Below, piece after piece: positions 40,784 to 48,863 of a stretch of DNA of 59,555 nucleotides. The notes beneath the pieces are model-generated. The model worked only from the letters and a program-made list of their open reading frames with translations, was not told the DNA's origin and ran no database searches. The DNA lies in the IMG/VR virus record IMGVR_UViG_3300036770_007637, positions 1 through 59,555 of that record, one strand, 5' to 3'. A program made the translations under genes and the position numbers. This DNA is from a virus. Positions within the stretch are counted from its first letter, which is position 1, and each line of letters begins with the position of its first letter.

Positions 40784-40922
40784 GAGTGGCCTCGGTATCA
40801 GAGAAACAATGTGGCGTCCAGCCACAGAAGGCCACGGTCCAGGCTATGGCCACCGGTGAGTCCCAATTTTGGAAGATCATCACAGCACATACCGCCGTGA
40901 CTGCCCAGGCTAGATATTTCAT
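40770..40922 (-). CDS. Very small membrane protein (50 aa)
   Basis: MKYLAWAVTAVCAVMIFQNW ... WTVAFCGWTPHCFSDTE. One or two hydrophobic segments. ATGA overlap with the upstream membrane protein, which supports translation by coupling. Function unknown. Confidence 0.6.
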   Translation of the reverse strand: MKYLAWAVTAVCAVMIFQNWDSPVAIAWTVAFCGWTPHCFSDTEATHGNS

Positions 40923-41176
40923 CTCTCTTTCCTTTCCAGTTCACGCTGTACGGCATTGAGCTCCATTTCATAGATGCTGTAGCTCATGCGGAACCACGAG
41001 ATGCCGGCGTCTAAGATAACTAGACCAGCACCAGTGGACGCCACGGTCATGACTAAGGCAGTGGGCGCCGCGAACAGCATCAACACAGTGGCCACGGCCA
41101 AGGCCAAGAAACCCCAGAAAGTAGGGCTGGCAAAACAGCCCCGGAACTGCCATCGGATAAATCCACGGATATTCAT
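40919..41176 (-). CDS. Small membrane protein
   Basis: 85 residues: two membrane segments (FWGFLALAVATVLMLFAAPT and ALVMTVASTGAGLVILDAGI) and a charged C-terminal helix. Function unknown; it pairs with the 50-residue membrane protein downstream. Confidence 0.72.
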   Translation of the reverse strand: MNIRGFIRWQFRGCFASPTFWGFLALAVATVLMLFAAPTALVMTVASTGAGLVILDAGISWFRMSYSIYEMELNAVQRELERKER

Positions 41177-41177
41177 A

Positions 41178-41441
41178 TCAACTCCATTTCATGTAAAAAG
41201 CGAAATAATCCTGTTCGCTGTCGAAATAAAAGATATAGCGTCCAGGTCTGGTATCAGTGCTCATCTCTATCAGTTGCCAGCGCCAATCCTGCTTGCATTC
41301 ACTCTTGCACCAGGCGATGATGTCATCTAACACACCACACGGTTTGATCACTTCTTGGGCATGGCGAAAACTTTCGCGTTCCCTTACATGATAACCGTTT
41401 TCTTCTAGAGCTCGGCGGTATGCTTCTCGTAGATGTTCCAC
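41178..41441 (-). CDS. Uncharacterised early protein
   Basis: 87 residues, GTG start about 4-5 bases after the predicted transcription start, so nearly leaderless. MEHLREAYRRALEENGYHVR, then RYIFYFDSEQDYFAFYMKWS. Alpha/beta. Function unknown. Confidence 0.72.
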   Translation of the reverse strand: MEHLREAYRRALEENGYHVRERESFRHAQEVIKPCGVLDDIIAWCKSECKQDWRWQLIEMSTDTRPGRYIFYFDSEQDYFAFYMKWS

Positions 41442-41866
41442 TGTTTGTCTATATTATAAGCAGGTTTGATTATGCGGTCAACCGCGGATTCCAGATATTG
41501 GATATCCAGCTTCCAATCCTGATATCCTTCTGCCAAAAGATCCAGATACCCCTGGGTGGGCTCGCCGGGCACAGGATCGTTCATGAGATAGACCATGAAC
41601 TCCTGACTGTCCTGCACCAAGATGCGCTTGCGATAGTAATAGGGATAGCCTTCGAATCGATCCAGACTGGCTTCGCATTCATCAGTGATTCGCCACAACA
41701 CTCCGGGTACTTCTTTGCCAGGATGCGGAGAGATCGTGGCATGCCCGCAGAGATCCAGTTGCCAACCTCTCAATCGGAATGCTCGCAAAGGCTGCGCCTG
41801 TGGGCACCGTACGATCATGCTTTCACGGCTCATGTTGGCGCCATAGGCAAAATAAAGTCTAGTCAC
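41405..41866 (-). CDS. Gamma-glutamylcyclotransferase-like protein
   Basis: 153 residues. YFAYGANM (5-12) is the substrate-loop motif; Glu72 in LDRFEGYPYYYRK is the catalytic acid position. Length is normal for the GGCT/AIG2 fold. Members release 5-oxoproline from gamma-glutamyl amino acids or from glutathione; the substrate here is unknown. The 3' end carries the promoter of the 41441 gene. Confidence 0.88.
   Translation of the reverse strand: MTRLYFAYGANMSRESMIVRCPQAQPLRAFRLRGWQLDLCGHATISPHPGKEVPGVLWRITDECEASLDRFEGYPYYYRKRILVQDSQEFMVYLMNDPVPGEPTQGYLDLLAEGYQDWKLDIQYLESAVDRIIKPAYNIDKQWNIYEKHTAEL
41453..41481 (-). promoter_or_regulatory. Sigma70-type promoter within the GGCT gene
   Basis: -35 TTGACC (41476-41481), 17-bp spacer, -10 TATAAT (41453-41458), 11 bases to the GTG at 41441. 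Confidence 0.82.
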
Positions 41867-42041
41867 TAATCTTCTCCACTGTTTTCACTTCGATTGGGCC
41901 TCGCCAGCGCCATGATTCTAGTATCTGTGCTCGGGCTTGTGCTTCGTTGGGTGCTTCTACTTCCTGGGTATGCGCCACCCAGTAGTACAGATCTGGGCAA
42001 CACTGATGTTGCTGGCTCCGGAACTTTACTCGCCATTTCAT
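41859..42041 (-). CDS. Small uncharacterised protein
   Basis: 60 residues, MKWRVKFRSQQHQCCPDLYY..., contains a beta/alpha/beta pattern (AQARAQILESWRWRGPIEVK). Overlaps both neighbours. Function unknown. Confidence 0.68.
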   Translation of the reverse strand: MKWRVKFRSQQHQCCPDLYYWVAHTQEVEAPNEAQARAQILESWRWRGPIEVKTVEKISD

Positions 42042-42274
42042 AGGTAGTGCCGGCGGATGTGTTTTTGCGCACGTTCACGATCTCTTTCGTAGAACAGGAT
42101 GTTGTCAGTGATGCCAAACTGATTGCAGAAGGCCTGTCCATATCGCAGACCACGCATGGCTTCGAATATGAACGCACGATCCCAGGCCCGGAAGGCTTCT
42201 TCGGTGAGTTCTTCCTGGGCAGTTCGTCCGTGGCGTGCCAACATAAGTTCTTCTACTAGGCTCTGGATACTCAT
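42038..42274 (-). CDS. Small helical early protein
   Basis: 78 residues from MSIQSLVEELMLARHGRTAQ, start at TAATG (the A of ATG shared with the previous stop). Helical, basic end (RAQKHIRRHYL). Function unknown. Confidence 0.7.
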   Translation of the reverse strand: MSIQSLVEELMLARHGRTAQEELTEEAFRAWDRAFIFEAMRGLRYGQAFCNQFGITDNILFYERDRERAQKHIRRHYL

Positions 42275-42978
42275 TAGATCAGTTCCACCGCGCTGAGATT
42301 CCAATACATATGATCATATCTAGCACCACGCTGTCGTGAATAATGCCAATTGGCTCGGATGCGGATGGGCTCTTTGCGATTATAAAGACTTTTCACCACG
42401 GATCCCAATGGATTGGTAGCGCCAGCGGCCCATAGCGTAGTACGCCCTTCACTGTCCGTGAACCAGTATTGATACGTTTCATGATTCTTCCTGCTGGCAA
42501 AAGTCAGGGCCACAGGAGTGATGGTGTCTTCACGAGTTTCTGCCAATAGAGATTCACGTTTGACAGACTGGGTGTTAGCGAATATATTATCCAGGGTGGT
42601 ATCCTCCACATAGAAGTATGGGATCTTCATCAAAATACCCATCTGGTCGCTCATGACGGGTCTCTCGCCGCTCACCATGCCATACAGAGTAGTCTGGAAC
42701 TCTGTGAGCGTTTTGCCTCGGAGAGCATCCATGGTATAGCGATCTCGGTAATACTTGCGAGTAACCTCGGCCATCTCTCTGTCATGTGGATATGCTTGCA
42801 CATCGTTGAGACTGACCCAGCGTTGACCTTTACGAGTCCACACACCATAACTGGCCCAACTCAGGACGATGGGATCGTCTGCAAAGATAACTTCCTTGGC
42901 AGGATCTTTTCTCAGCGTATCGCTCCAGTCATCAACGAGTTGTCGTATGCTGATAGGTTTTGTCACAGTCAATCCCAT
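42274..42978 (-). CDS. Uncharacterised early protein (possible paralogue of the 37250 gene)
   Basis: 234 residues. WASYGVWTRKGQRWVSLNDV, then LRGKTLTEFQTTLYGMVSGE, then a C-terminal beta domain (YQYWFTDSEGRTTLWAAGAT; IRIRANWHYSRQRGARYDHM). The segment order and the F..GMV motif parallel the protein at 37250-37975. Function unknown; the C-terminal part may be an OB-like nucleic-acid-binding fold. Confidence 0.75.
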   Translation of the reverse strand: MGLTVTKPISIRQLVDDWSDTLRKDPAKEVIFADDPIVLSWASYGVWTRKGQRWVSLNDVQAYPHDREMAEVTRKYYRDRYTMDALRGKTLTEFQTTLYGMVSGERPVMSDQMGILMKIPYFYVEDTTLDNIFANTQSVKRESLLAETREDTITPVALTFASRKNHETYQYWFTDSEGRTTLWAAGATNPLGSVVKSLYNRKEPIRIRANWHYSRQRGARYDHMYWNLSAVELI

Positions 42979-43694
42979 AGTGCCTCGTAGTATCGGCCAA
43001 AAAGTCGGAATCCGTTGGAGATGCGTTTCTGCACGGCCTCCATACCCTCCATGTCGATCTTGTGGGTATCGTTGGGCCCTTTTTTCATCTCATAATACTT
43101 GTGCTCGCCTTTGGCGACTTCGTTGCCATCTTTGTCCACGGGCACCCATTTGATGTCGATCTCACCCGAATGGAACTCGGCTTGCCAGTCATCCTTGGCC
43201 TTCATCTCGAAAGCGAAGATCATTTCGTCTAGCACCCAGTCCCAACGGAGATGATGATTGTCATCTGTGTCCCATTCGTTCTCTTTGGCAGGTGCGGCTG
43301 TGCTACGCAGATGCTCGGGCACATCTTCGTCGTCAACATTGGGAGATCCATGCTTAGTGGCCTGTAGTTGCCGAAGCATGGGCAACACGATGTCGGCCAG
43401 AGTATGATCCATCGACCATGTGTCCCAGCGATCGATCTTGACATAAGTGATTCTAGGATGGATCCAATCCAGTATTCGATTGATCGCACCTGAAACGGGT
43501 GTGAGTCGATCAGCCCAGCGGTCTACCCACTCAGGATGATCCACCCAGGCTGATTTCTCTCGCTTTTCATCTTCGAGCGTTTCGGTCAAAGTCCAACGAC
43601 TACATTTAGACCATTCAGTCCAGAAGAATATGCGATCAATGATCGTATAAGGTGATATCCAGTGATTGCGATATTTCGAAATGTAAACTTTCAT
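42969..43694 (-). CDS. Uncharacterised early protein
   Basis: 241 residues from MKVYISKYRNHWISPYTIID (ATGA with the upstream stop). Trp/Asp-rich, with FFWTEWSKCSR, RLTPVSGAINRILDWIH and a C-terminal MEGMEAVQKRISNGFRLFGR helix. Similar proteins are found in other large T4-like phages. Function unknown. Confidence 0.75.
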   Translation of the reverse strand: MKVYISKYRNHWISPYTIIDRIFFWTEWSKCSRWTLTETLEDEKREKSAWVDHPEWVDRWADRLTPVSGAINRILDWIHPRITYVKIDRWDTWSMDHTLADIVLPMLRQLQATKHGSPNVDDEDVPEHLRSTAAPAKENEWDTDDNHHLRWDWVLDEMIFAFEMKAKDDWQAEFHSGEIDIKWVPVDKDGNEVAKGEHKYYEMKKGPNDTHKIDMEGMEAVQKRISNGFRLFGRYYEALWD

Positions 43695-43885
43695 AACGGA
43701 CTGCTCCATAATTCTGTACCATGTGATTTTAGCAGGATCATGATTTCTTGTCTATCATCCAAAAATTCAATGGCCCAGTTGTCGTTGCGCCAGGCCCAAC
43801 GGAAATCTCTACCAATCTCAAGTCCTTGGCTCTCTAACCAAAGATACCATTCTCGGATGTTCCAATCACCGCGTAATTCCACCAT
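43691..43885 (-). CDS. Small uncharacterised protein
   Basis: 64 residues, MVELRGDWNIREWYLWLESQ..., Trp/Asp-rich. It abuts the neighbour upstream with no gap. Function unknown. Confidence 0.7.
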   Translation of the reverse strand: MVELRGDWNIREWYLWLESQGLEIGRDFRWAWRNDNWAIEFLDDRQEIMILLKSHGTELWSSPL

Positions 43886-44092
43886 TTACCAAACACTCAC
43901 GTCTGTGATATCTTGCGACACTATCTTGATACCGGTATCATAATGCACCGTGGTAGTGGGCCCTATGCCCGATCTAGAATCCTGCTCGATCTTTACCGAT
44001 TCTACATTGTCATTGAGATTGACATAAAGTATTATAGCATCAATTTCTTTTCGAGTCAACTCAACCCGATGCTGAGTCTTACCACGAGCCAT
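43886..44092 (-). CDS. Small uncharacterised protein
   Basis: 68 residues, beta-rich, MARGKTQHRVELTRKEIDAI... with VESVKIEQDSRSGIGPTTTV. Overlaps the upstream gene by 14 bases. Function unknown. Confidence 0.7.
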   Translation of the reverse strand: MARGKTQHRVELTRKEIDAIILYVNLNDNVESVKIEQDSRSGIGPTTTVHYDTGIKIVSQDITDVSVW

Positions 44093-44285
44093 CGTCGATC
44101 CAAACTCGGATGGTCAGGAAAAGGAATCCCATGGCCCATGTGCGCTCGTTGGGGCTGGGCCATTCCAGATTGGTTTCATCTCTGAACCACGGTAGAACTT
44201 TCCAATGCAAGGGATTCAGGTGCAAGGATACGCTCACACCCGAATACCGGATCCAGTCTATAATTCCACGATCTTTGGTTGCCAT
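44079..44285 (-). CDS. Small uncharacterised protein, Trp-rich
   Basis: 68 residues from MATKDRGIIDWIRYSGVSVS; overlaps the phosphoesterase gene by 28 bases. FLFLTIRVWIDDGSW at the C-terminus is hydrophobic. Function unknown. Confidence 0.68.
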   Translation of the reverse strand: MATKDRGIIDWIRYSGVSVSLHLNPLHWKVLPWFRDETNLEWPSPNERTWAMGFLFLTIRVWIDDGSW

Positions 44286-45103
44286 TGGTCTGCCCTTTCT
44301 TCGTATCCGATGTAGCCACGCGGATTGCATACCACTCGGGTGGTCCCGATCATGTAGTCGAAATCCTCGTGGGTGTGCCCGTGTGTCCACAGCACGATCT
44401 CCGGATGATCCAGGACGAACTCATCCATCTCGGATCGGAAACAGCCGTTGAGCAGGTGATCGTGCTGGTATTTTGGATGCACACTGGCCGCGCTGGGAGC
44501 ATGATGCCCGACCACGATCACCCGACGGCTATGATCGCCTTGTGTCCGACGGTTCTCGATCACGGTACGGATGTATTGTTTCATCGTACGGTGGTCATTG
44601 GCTGAATCTTCGGGCAAGAACTTCCAGTTGCCGCCAGCATGCCCTTTGGCTGTGTTCCTGACTCCACGGTAATCGTTCATCATGGTACCGGCCGCATGCA
44701 CGGTCAAAGGATCACCGCGGTTCAGATCCGTCCAGAGAGTACCACCGATAAACAAGTAGTCGTTGATGACTCGGACCTGTTTCTCCAAGAGATACACGTT
44801 ATGGCACTGGCCCGAATCCAACATTTCGCGGATGACAGTTTCGCTTTTGGAGAAGTCGCCGTGATAGTGTTCGTGATTACCCATGATCAAGATCACGTGC
44901 GGGAACCGATCGCTACATCTCTGGAAGAAGTCGCGCACACGTTGGCTACGAGCACCTTCCATGAAGTTGTCATTGTCAGGGCGACCAATGTCACGGGCCA
45001 CAAGTATGTCGCCGCCCAGTATCAGGACGTCGGCGTTTTCGGTATTGAGGATATCACAATCTCCAAATTCAAGATGGACATCGCTGGCTACTGCTATTTT
45101 CAT
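44258..45103 (-). CDS. Calcineurin-type metallophosphoesterase
   Basis: 281 residues with the complete motif set: SDVHLEF (Asp8, His10), LGGD, GNHEH, VVGHH and WTHGHTHE. It binds two metal ions and cleaves phosphomono- or diesters. The substrate (cyclic nucleotide, tRNA end, RNA) cannot be told. In phages such enzymes can remove 3'- or cyclic phosphates; inference. In the large 46419-41405 operon. Confidence 0.92.
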   Translation of the reverse strand: MKIAVASDVHLEFGDCDILNTENADVLILGGDILVARDIGRPDNDNFMEGARSQRVRDFFQRCSDRFPHVILIMGNHEHYHGDFSKSETVIREMLDSGQCHNVYLLEKQVRVINDYLFIGGTLWTDLNRGDPLTVHAAGTMMNDYRGVRNTAKGHAGGNWKFLPEDSANDHRTMKQYIRTVIENRRTQGDHSRRVIVVGHHAPSAASVHPKYQHDHLLNGCFRSEMDEFVLDHPEIVLWTHGHTHEDFDYMIGTTRVVCNPRGYIGYEERADQWQPKIVEL

Positions 45104-45116
45104 GGTACCTCTTTGG

Positions 45117-45464
45117 TTATGCTGTTTCTGCTTCTATCTGTGGCACTGTAGCACGGAAGCGTTTTACCACGTCTGGATCACCGGCCACGATCTTTATGGT
45201 CATGTCTCGGCTCAGGCGTTCGGCGAATTCTTCCGCGGTACGACCTTGTCCTAGGAACTGGTCCGTTTCATTGTCGAATATGTAGAAACAGCCAGAATAT
45301 TCTTCGATCTTTACCTGCTTGTATACCTTTTTGATCTCGGCGATTTCGGCGTCGAGTGCTTCGATCTTGTCCTGGAGATAACCTTGCGTGGCATTGCCCA
45401 ACACACGCAGAACAATCCAGCCCACGATGAACCAAAAAACAAAATCCAATACCGTTTCCATCAT
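45117..45464 (-). CDS. Membrane-anchored early protein
   Basis: 115 residues (or 114 from the second ATG). An N-terminal membrane helix (VLDFVFWFIVGWIVLRVLGN), a coiled coil (LQDKIEALDAEIAEIKKVYK), and a C-terminal alpha/beta domain. ATGA overlap upstream. Function unknown. Confidence 0.75.
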   Translation of the reverse strand: MMETVLDFVFWFIVGWIVLRVLGNATQGYLQDKIEALDAEIAEIKKVYKQVKIEEYSGCFYIFDNETDQFLGQGRTAEEFAERLSRDMTIKIVAGDPDVVKRFRATVPQIEAETA

Positions 45465-45982
45465 TTTAGTCCTTTGTCTCGCACACCTTGTTCATACCAT
45501 TCAGTGAGTGGCTCAGGTTCTTCTTCTCGCTCGATGCCGAACTCTTCAGCTGCCATCTCCCAGTAACGATCAGGATCGTCCTCATGGTTTACTTGATCAT
45601 CGTCGAAGTATTCGCCATCGTAGGTGTCCCAGCCCGCGAACATCATGCCCTCTTCCATATAGGCCAAGCGATAGGTCACGCGACCATCCTTCTGGGCCCA
45701 GTATCGAAAAGCTTCTATAGGCGGCCCCCAGGCAGTATCAAACGAGAACGTGATGGAGTCCTCCTCGGTATCATCTCCAATGAAGGCATTGGTAATGTCC
45801 CATTTTGTTCCCCAGTTCGACACGCACCAGTCATACCAGTTTTCTTCCTGGTCTTTGGGCATGGGCCGCATCCATTTCAACAGCCGGCTGTCTTGATCCT
45901 GATCTTCTAGTATGCTCCGGATCTCGTCGATCACAGGTTTGGGTGCGTTTATGGTCGCTGTGTTAGAACACCAATTAGGCAT
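45461..45982 (-). CDS. YubB/DUF1281-type ferredoxin-like protein
   Basis: 173 residues. It starts MPNWCSNTATINAP and has WYDWCVSNWGTKWDITNAF followed by FDTAWGPPIEAF, the pattern of the YubB ferredoxin-like family found in plasmids and phages. The C-terminal 35 residues are acidic. Function is not established. One-base overlap with the cupin gene upstream. Confidence 0.85.
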   Translation of the reverse strand: MPNWCSNTATINAPKPVIDEIRSILEDQDQDSRLLKWMRPMPKDQEENWYDWCVSNWGTKWDITNAFIGDDTEEDSITFSFDTAWGPPIEAFRYWAQKDGRVTYRLAYMEEGMMFAGWDTYDGEYFDDDQVNHEDDPDRYWEMAAEEFGIEREEEPEPLTEWYEQGVRDKGLK

Positions 45983-46419
45983 TATTGCTCCTCGGAGTGT
46001 TTTAGATACTTATAATGTGGACGCCAACTCATTTCCGGATGATCCAGGTCTAGCACGAATCCCCATTCACGCACTTTGGGACCGGGCATAAACAAAGTCC
46101 AGGCCGTGACACCGGGCTCTAGTTCGATACGGTGCAGGCTAGTAGGACGGCAAATACGGAAATGTCCAGGGCCTCGCCAGAATCTACCCTCGGGTGTGGT
46201 CTCCCAATAACCACCTCGCAAGATCAAAGTAGCATAGGGCCAAGGATGATCATGCAGATGGTCCGGATCGCCCTTGAGGAACTTGTGGACGAAGATGTTG
46301 AACGGGAACCGTTTTCTATCCTTTAGGAACACATAGTAGCGTTCCAGATAGGGTTCGTCGTCCTGGCGATCCATGATCACACGGTGTCGCCCTAAGCGTT
46401 GGAAGAGTCGTTTTAGCAT
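45982..46419 (-). CDS. Cupin-fold protein
   Basis: 145 residues. LHDHPWPYATLILRGGYWE is the cupin motif 1 (HxH-Hx4G), followed by PTSLHRIELEPGVTAWTLFM as motif 2. A single metal-binding cupin. First gene of a 12-gene operon with a consensus-like promoter; +1 falls on the A of the ATG. Could be an oxygenase, isomerase or binding protein; no substrate can be assigned. Confidence 0.82.
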   Translation of the reverse strand: MLKRLFQRLGRHRVIMDRQDDEPYLERYYVFLKDRKRFPFNIFVHKFLKGDPDHLHDHPWPYATLILRGGYWETTPEGRFWRGPGHFRICRPTSLHRIELEPGVTAWTLFMPGPKVREWGFVLDLDHPEMSWRPHYKYLKHSEEQ

Positions 46420-46425
46420 ACTCGT

Positions 46426-46454
46426 ATTATACGAGAAATTGATTTATCGGTCAA
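46426..46454 (-). promoter_or_regulatory. Sigma70-type promoter of the 12-gene early operon, leaderless spacing
   Basis: -35 TTGACC (46449-46454), 17-bp spacer, -10 TATAAT (46426-46431), then ACGAGT and the ATG at 46419. Confidence 0.85.
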
Positions 46455-47343
46455 CCTGCGTCCAGGTGAAATCGGGTTGTCCTTTTTTACAATGCATCTT
46501 GCAAACATCATGAGCATTGGCTGGATCATCTAACACTTCTTTCTTGAACTCTGCTAACCGGGCCCGGGCCTGATCTAGATTTTGATTGCGTATGTCCCAA
46601 AGATCTCGTTGTTTCCAGAGTTTGGTTTTGTGCAGGGTATAAAAAGATGAAATCATGCAACAAGGCCAATAGTATCCGTCGGCAGAAATATATTCTAGAT
46701 CGCTACATCTGGGATCTAGTTCCACTATCTGGTCGGGTGTATATCGTCTCATCACCGACATTGATCCTTCGATGCTGGGTACTAAATCATCATCTCCATA
46801 GCGATTTGTGTCATCTGCTACAAAAATCATGCCATGAGACTCAGCGACTGATCTGATTTGATCGATTTCATGCTCGTTATAGGAAAATATCAAAGTCTTC
46901 CAAATCAATTTCGCTCCGCTGGTTTTCATGATCTCTATGGCTTGCATGATGCTGGGCCAGTCCGAGTTCCGGCGATAGAGATGATTGTTGTGTTCGAGTC
47001 CATCTATGCTGAAAAAAACGGTGTCTCTTTTATCCAGAGTCTCGGCCAATCTTGTCCAAAAGCGTTTGGTCTGATGACTGCCATTGGTTGATAATTTGAA
47101 CTTCTTTTCATCACGAAAAGTTTCCAACAGATCAAACAAGTAAGGATAGTAAATCGGATCCCCATGATTGCCATTGAATGTCAATGAAGGAACTTTTCTC
47201 CCCGATTCACAATCTAGAAATCTTGCCAAATCATCGACGATCAAATCCGATTTAGGAAATGGGCGATTGAATTTCTCAGAGAACCAGGTGCGAGGACATC
47301 CTGGACAGCCTAATGTACACCGAGTCGTGCCTTCTATGATCAT
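46444..47343 (-). CDS. Radical SAM protein with C-terminal twitch-like Cys region
   Basis: 299 residues from MIIEGTTRCTLGCPGCPRTW; Cys9, 13 and 16 bind the SAM cluster. NGNHGDPIYYPYL takes the place of the GGE motif, and VFFSIDGLEHNNHLYRRN follows. At the C-terminus YWPCCMIS and CKMHCKKGQ provide four more Cys, as in twitch domains. Longer upstream starts were rejected because they cross the terminator at 47358. It probably modifies a peptide or sugar; the target is unknown. Confidence 0.85.
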   Translation of the reverse strand: MIIEGTTRCTLGCPGCPRTWFSEKFNRPFPKSDLIVDDLARFLDCESGRKVPSLTFNGNHGDPIYYPYLFDLLETFRDEKKFKLSTNGSHQTKRFWTRLAETLDKRDTVFFSIDGLEHNNHLYRRNSDWPSIMQAIEIMKTSGAKLIWKTLIFSYNEHEIDQIRSVAESHGMIFVADDTNRYGDDDLVPSIEGSMSVMRRYTPDQIVELDPRCSDLEYISADGYYWPCCMISSFYTLHKTKLWKQRDLWDIRNQNLDQARARLAEFKKEVLDDPANAHDVCKMHCKKGQPDFTWTQVDR

Positions 47344-47357
47344 GATATTACTTAAAC

Positions 47358-47383
47358 AAAAAGCCACCGAGCGGTGGCTTTTT
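47358..47383. terminator. Bidirectional intrinsic terminator
   Basis: 11-bp stem, AAAAAGCCACC paired with GGTGGCTTTTT, 4-nt loop. Oligo-T follows on both strands. It ends the 47423 gene transcript on the minus strand. Confidence 0.85.
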
Positions 47384-47422
47384 GAGATGTGGACCGGTTG
47401 AAAGGTCCAGCGACTTTTACTA

Positions 47423-47695
47423 TTAGACCAAACCCATCGCGATGGCTTTGTAGCCAGCAGCCACGAGCTTACGGCTGGGCTTGCCCAGGACGTATTCGGT
47501 GACTTGGACACCGTTGCCAGCAACACGGCTGTTGGTGTAAACTGCATGGCCAGCTTGGCGGATGCGGCTCACTTCGGCAGCCAGATTACCAATGCCCATT
47601 TTCTTGGCTTTGGATGCTGTCAGTGCCTCACCCTGGCGCAGGGCAGAGAACACACGGAAGGTTTTGGTTTCAGGATTGATAAAAAGTTTGCTCAC
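47423..47695 (-). CDS. Small winged-helix-like DNA-binding protein
   Basis: 90 residues, GTG start with an AAGGAAAC ribosome site. ALTASKAKKMGIGNLAAEVS then RIRQAGHAVYTNSRVAGNGV reads as helix-turn-helix plus wing, ending EYVLGKPSRKLVAAGYKAI. It stands as a single gene between its own promoter and a terminator. A 12-bp palindrome overlaps the -10, so autoregulation is plausible. Confidence 0.75.
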   Translation of the reverse strand: MSKLFINPETKTFRVFSALRQGEALTASKAKKMGIGNLAAEVSRIRQAGHAVYTNSRVAGNGVQVTEYVLGKPSRKLVAAGYKAIAMGLV

Positions 47696-47747
47696 AGAAG
47701 TTTCCTTTCAGTTAGTTAGGCAAAGCAGATGTCAGCGACATCATGTG

Positions 47748-47759
47748 TGTAATATTACA
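47748..47759. promoter_or_regulatory. 12-bp palindrome overlapping the -10 (operator candidate)
   Basis: TGTAATATTACA is a perfect palindrome centred on the -10 region of the HTH gene promoter. Confidence 0.55.
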
Positions 47760-47780
47760 TTATGCAATCTTATACTGCAA
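47752..47780 (-). promoter_or_regulatory. Sigma70-type promoter of the HTH gene
   Basis: -35 TTGCAG (47775-47780), 17-bp spacer, -10 TAATAT (47752-47757). Confidence 0.6.
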
Positions 47781-47810
47781 CACATTTTGGACATCTGTTT
47801 TGCCAAAACT

Positions 47811-48863
47811 TTATTTTCCGGCTAACTCAGGTTTGTACACACTCTTGAATCCATATGCGGCATCGTGCCATTTGACCAAAGTCTGTAATTTGGATTTGGT
47901 GATGTCTTTTTGTAATCCGTTTACTACTCGTGATGCTTCTTCACCCAACACCCATTCATACTTGCCGGTGTCTTTTTCGATTTCAGCAAGCACATCGGGT
48001 TTGGTCACTATGGCGGCTAAAGCCCGACGCAGGCGATCAGTATTGGGATTTCCACGATCGACCCATAGAGCTTTTTGTATCACATCGCGGAAGGCCCGGC
48101 TGAGACGATAGGCCTCATAGAACTCTCCTTTGGGTTCAACACCGTATTTCTTTTTGAACAATGCTTCAAACTGATAGCCTGGGGGAAAATTGGCATCGTC
48201 AGATTGCTTTCCGGTACGGATATCTCGGATACCATGATGGAACCAAAGCTCGTTTTCCGGTGTATTAGTATAGAACTTGAACCAAGCGGCTACCGATTCA
48301 CGGGTGGTGTTGAACTCACCACGCAGGAATCCAGTACGACGTTCACCGCCTTTGAGGCCATTCACCCAGACGACTTTTTTCTTCCAGCACTCAAGATAAG
48401 CATTAGTGTCAGGGAGATTGCCACAGATCAACATAGCGATGGCCATACCATCGGTTTCCATACCCGATCCTCCGGCCATCTTCACCGGATTCTTGGAAAA
48501 GTCTTCGCCTTTCTTTTTGCCCATAATGATGTTGAGATTCATCATACCGATAGCATCATAGTTTTTATAATCATAATCCACACGGTCCACTAGATAACTG
48601 ATACCGTTGCCACCGTGGCTGACCATGATCACTTTGGGATCTTTACGGAGTTTGTTATGAAACTCGTTGAAACCGGGAATATCTTTGGCTCCAGGAATGT
48701 GCTGGATAGTTACAGGTTCTCCCAGTTCCTTGCTGAGATGCCGTGCGATGATCGATGCCCAAACCGAAGTGCCAGCTCCGGGTTCTTGCGGAACGATCAT
48801 ACGGAAATCGGCCCAGGCCGAAGTGGCCGCGAACATGGCCAGTGTTGCTAAAAGTTTACGCAT
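47811..48863 (-). CDS. TctC/Bug-type periplasmic binding protein 1
   Basis: 350 residues from MRKLLATLAMFAATSAWADF; the ATG follows AAAGGAAA. The signal peptide should be cut after AWA. IVPQEPGAGTSVWASIIARH and GEPVTIQHIPGAKDIPGFNE correspond to the first two TctC segments (VPFAPGG... and VxNxPGAGG...). No lipobox. It would bind a small organic acid in the periplasm and deliver it to a TctA/TctB permease. It is a clear paralogue of the protein at 51195 and both differ from standard TctC by small insertions. Confidence 0.88.
   Translation of the reverse strand: MRKLLATLAMFAATSAWADFRMIVPQEPGAGTSVWASIIARHLSKELGEPVTIQHIPGAKDIPGFNEFHNKLRKDPKVIMVSHGGNGISYLVDRVDYDYKNYDAIGMMNLNIIMGKKKGEDFSKNPVKMAGGSGMETDGMAIAMLICGNLPDTNAYLECWKKKVVWVNGLKGGERRTGFLRGEFNTTRESVAAWFKFYTNTPENELWFHHGIRDIRTGKQSDDANFPPGYQFEALFKKKYGVEPKGEFYEAYRLSRAFRDVIQKALWVDRGNPNTDRLRRALAAIVTKPDVLAEIEKDTGKYEWVLGEEASRVVNGLQKDITKSKLQTLVKWHDAAYGFKSVYKPELAGK

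Larger units (their letters stand above)
47719..47804 (-). promoter_or_regulatory. Leader with alternative inverted repeats upstream of the HTH gene
   Basis: 47719-47733 and 47790-47804 are inverted copies (14 of 15 match; GGCAAA[A/G]CAGATGTC). The downstream copy can instead fold a short hairpin at 47728-47742 (GATGTC/GACATC). Promoter elements lie between the copies. Confidence 0.55.

Noticed and set aside
47344-47547. Longer N-terminal extension of the radical SAM gene
   Set aside because: It would cross a strong terminator and the end of the upstream HTH gene; the extension has no domain character.
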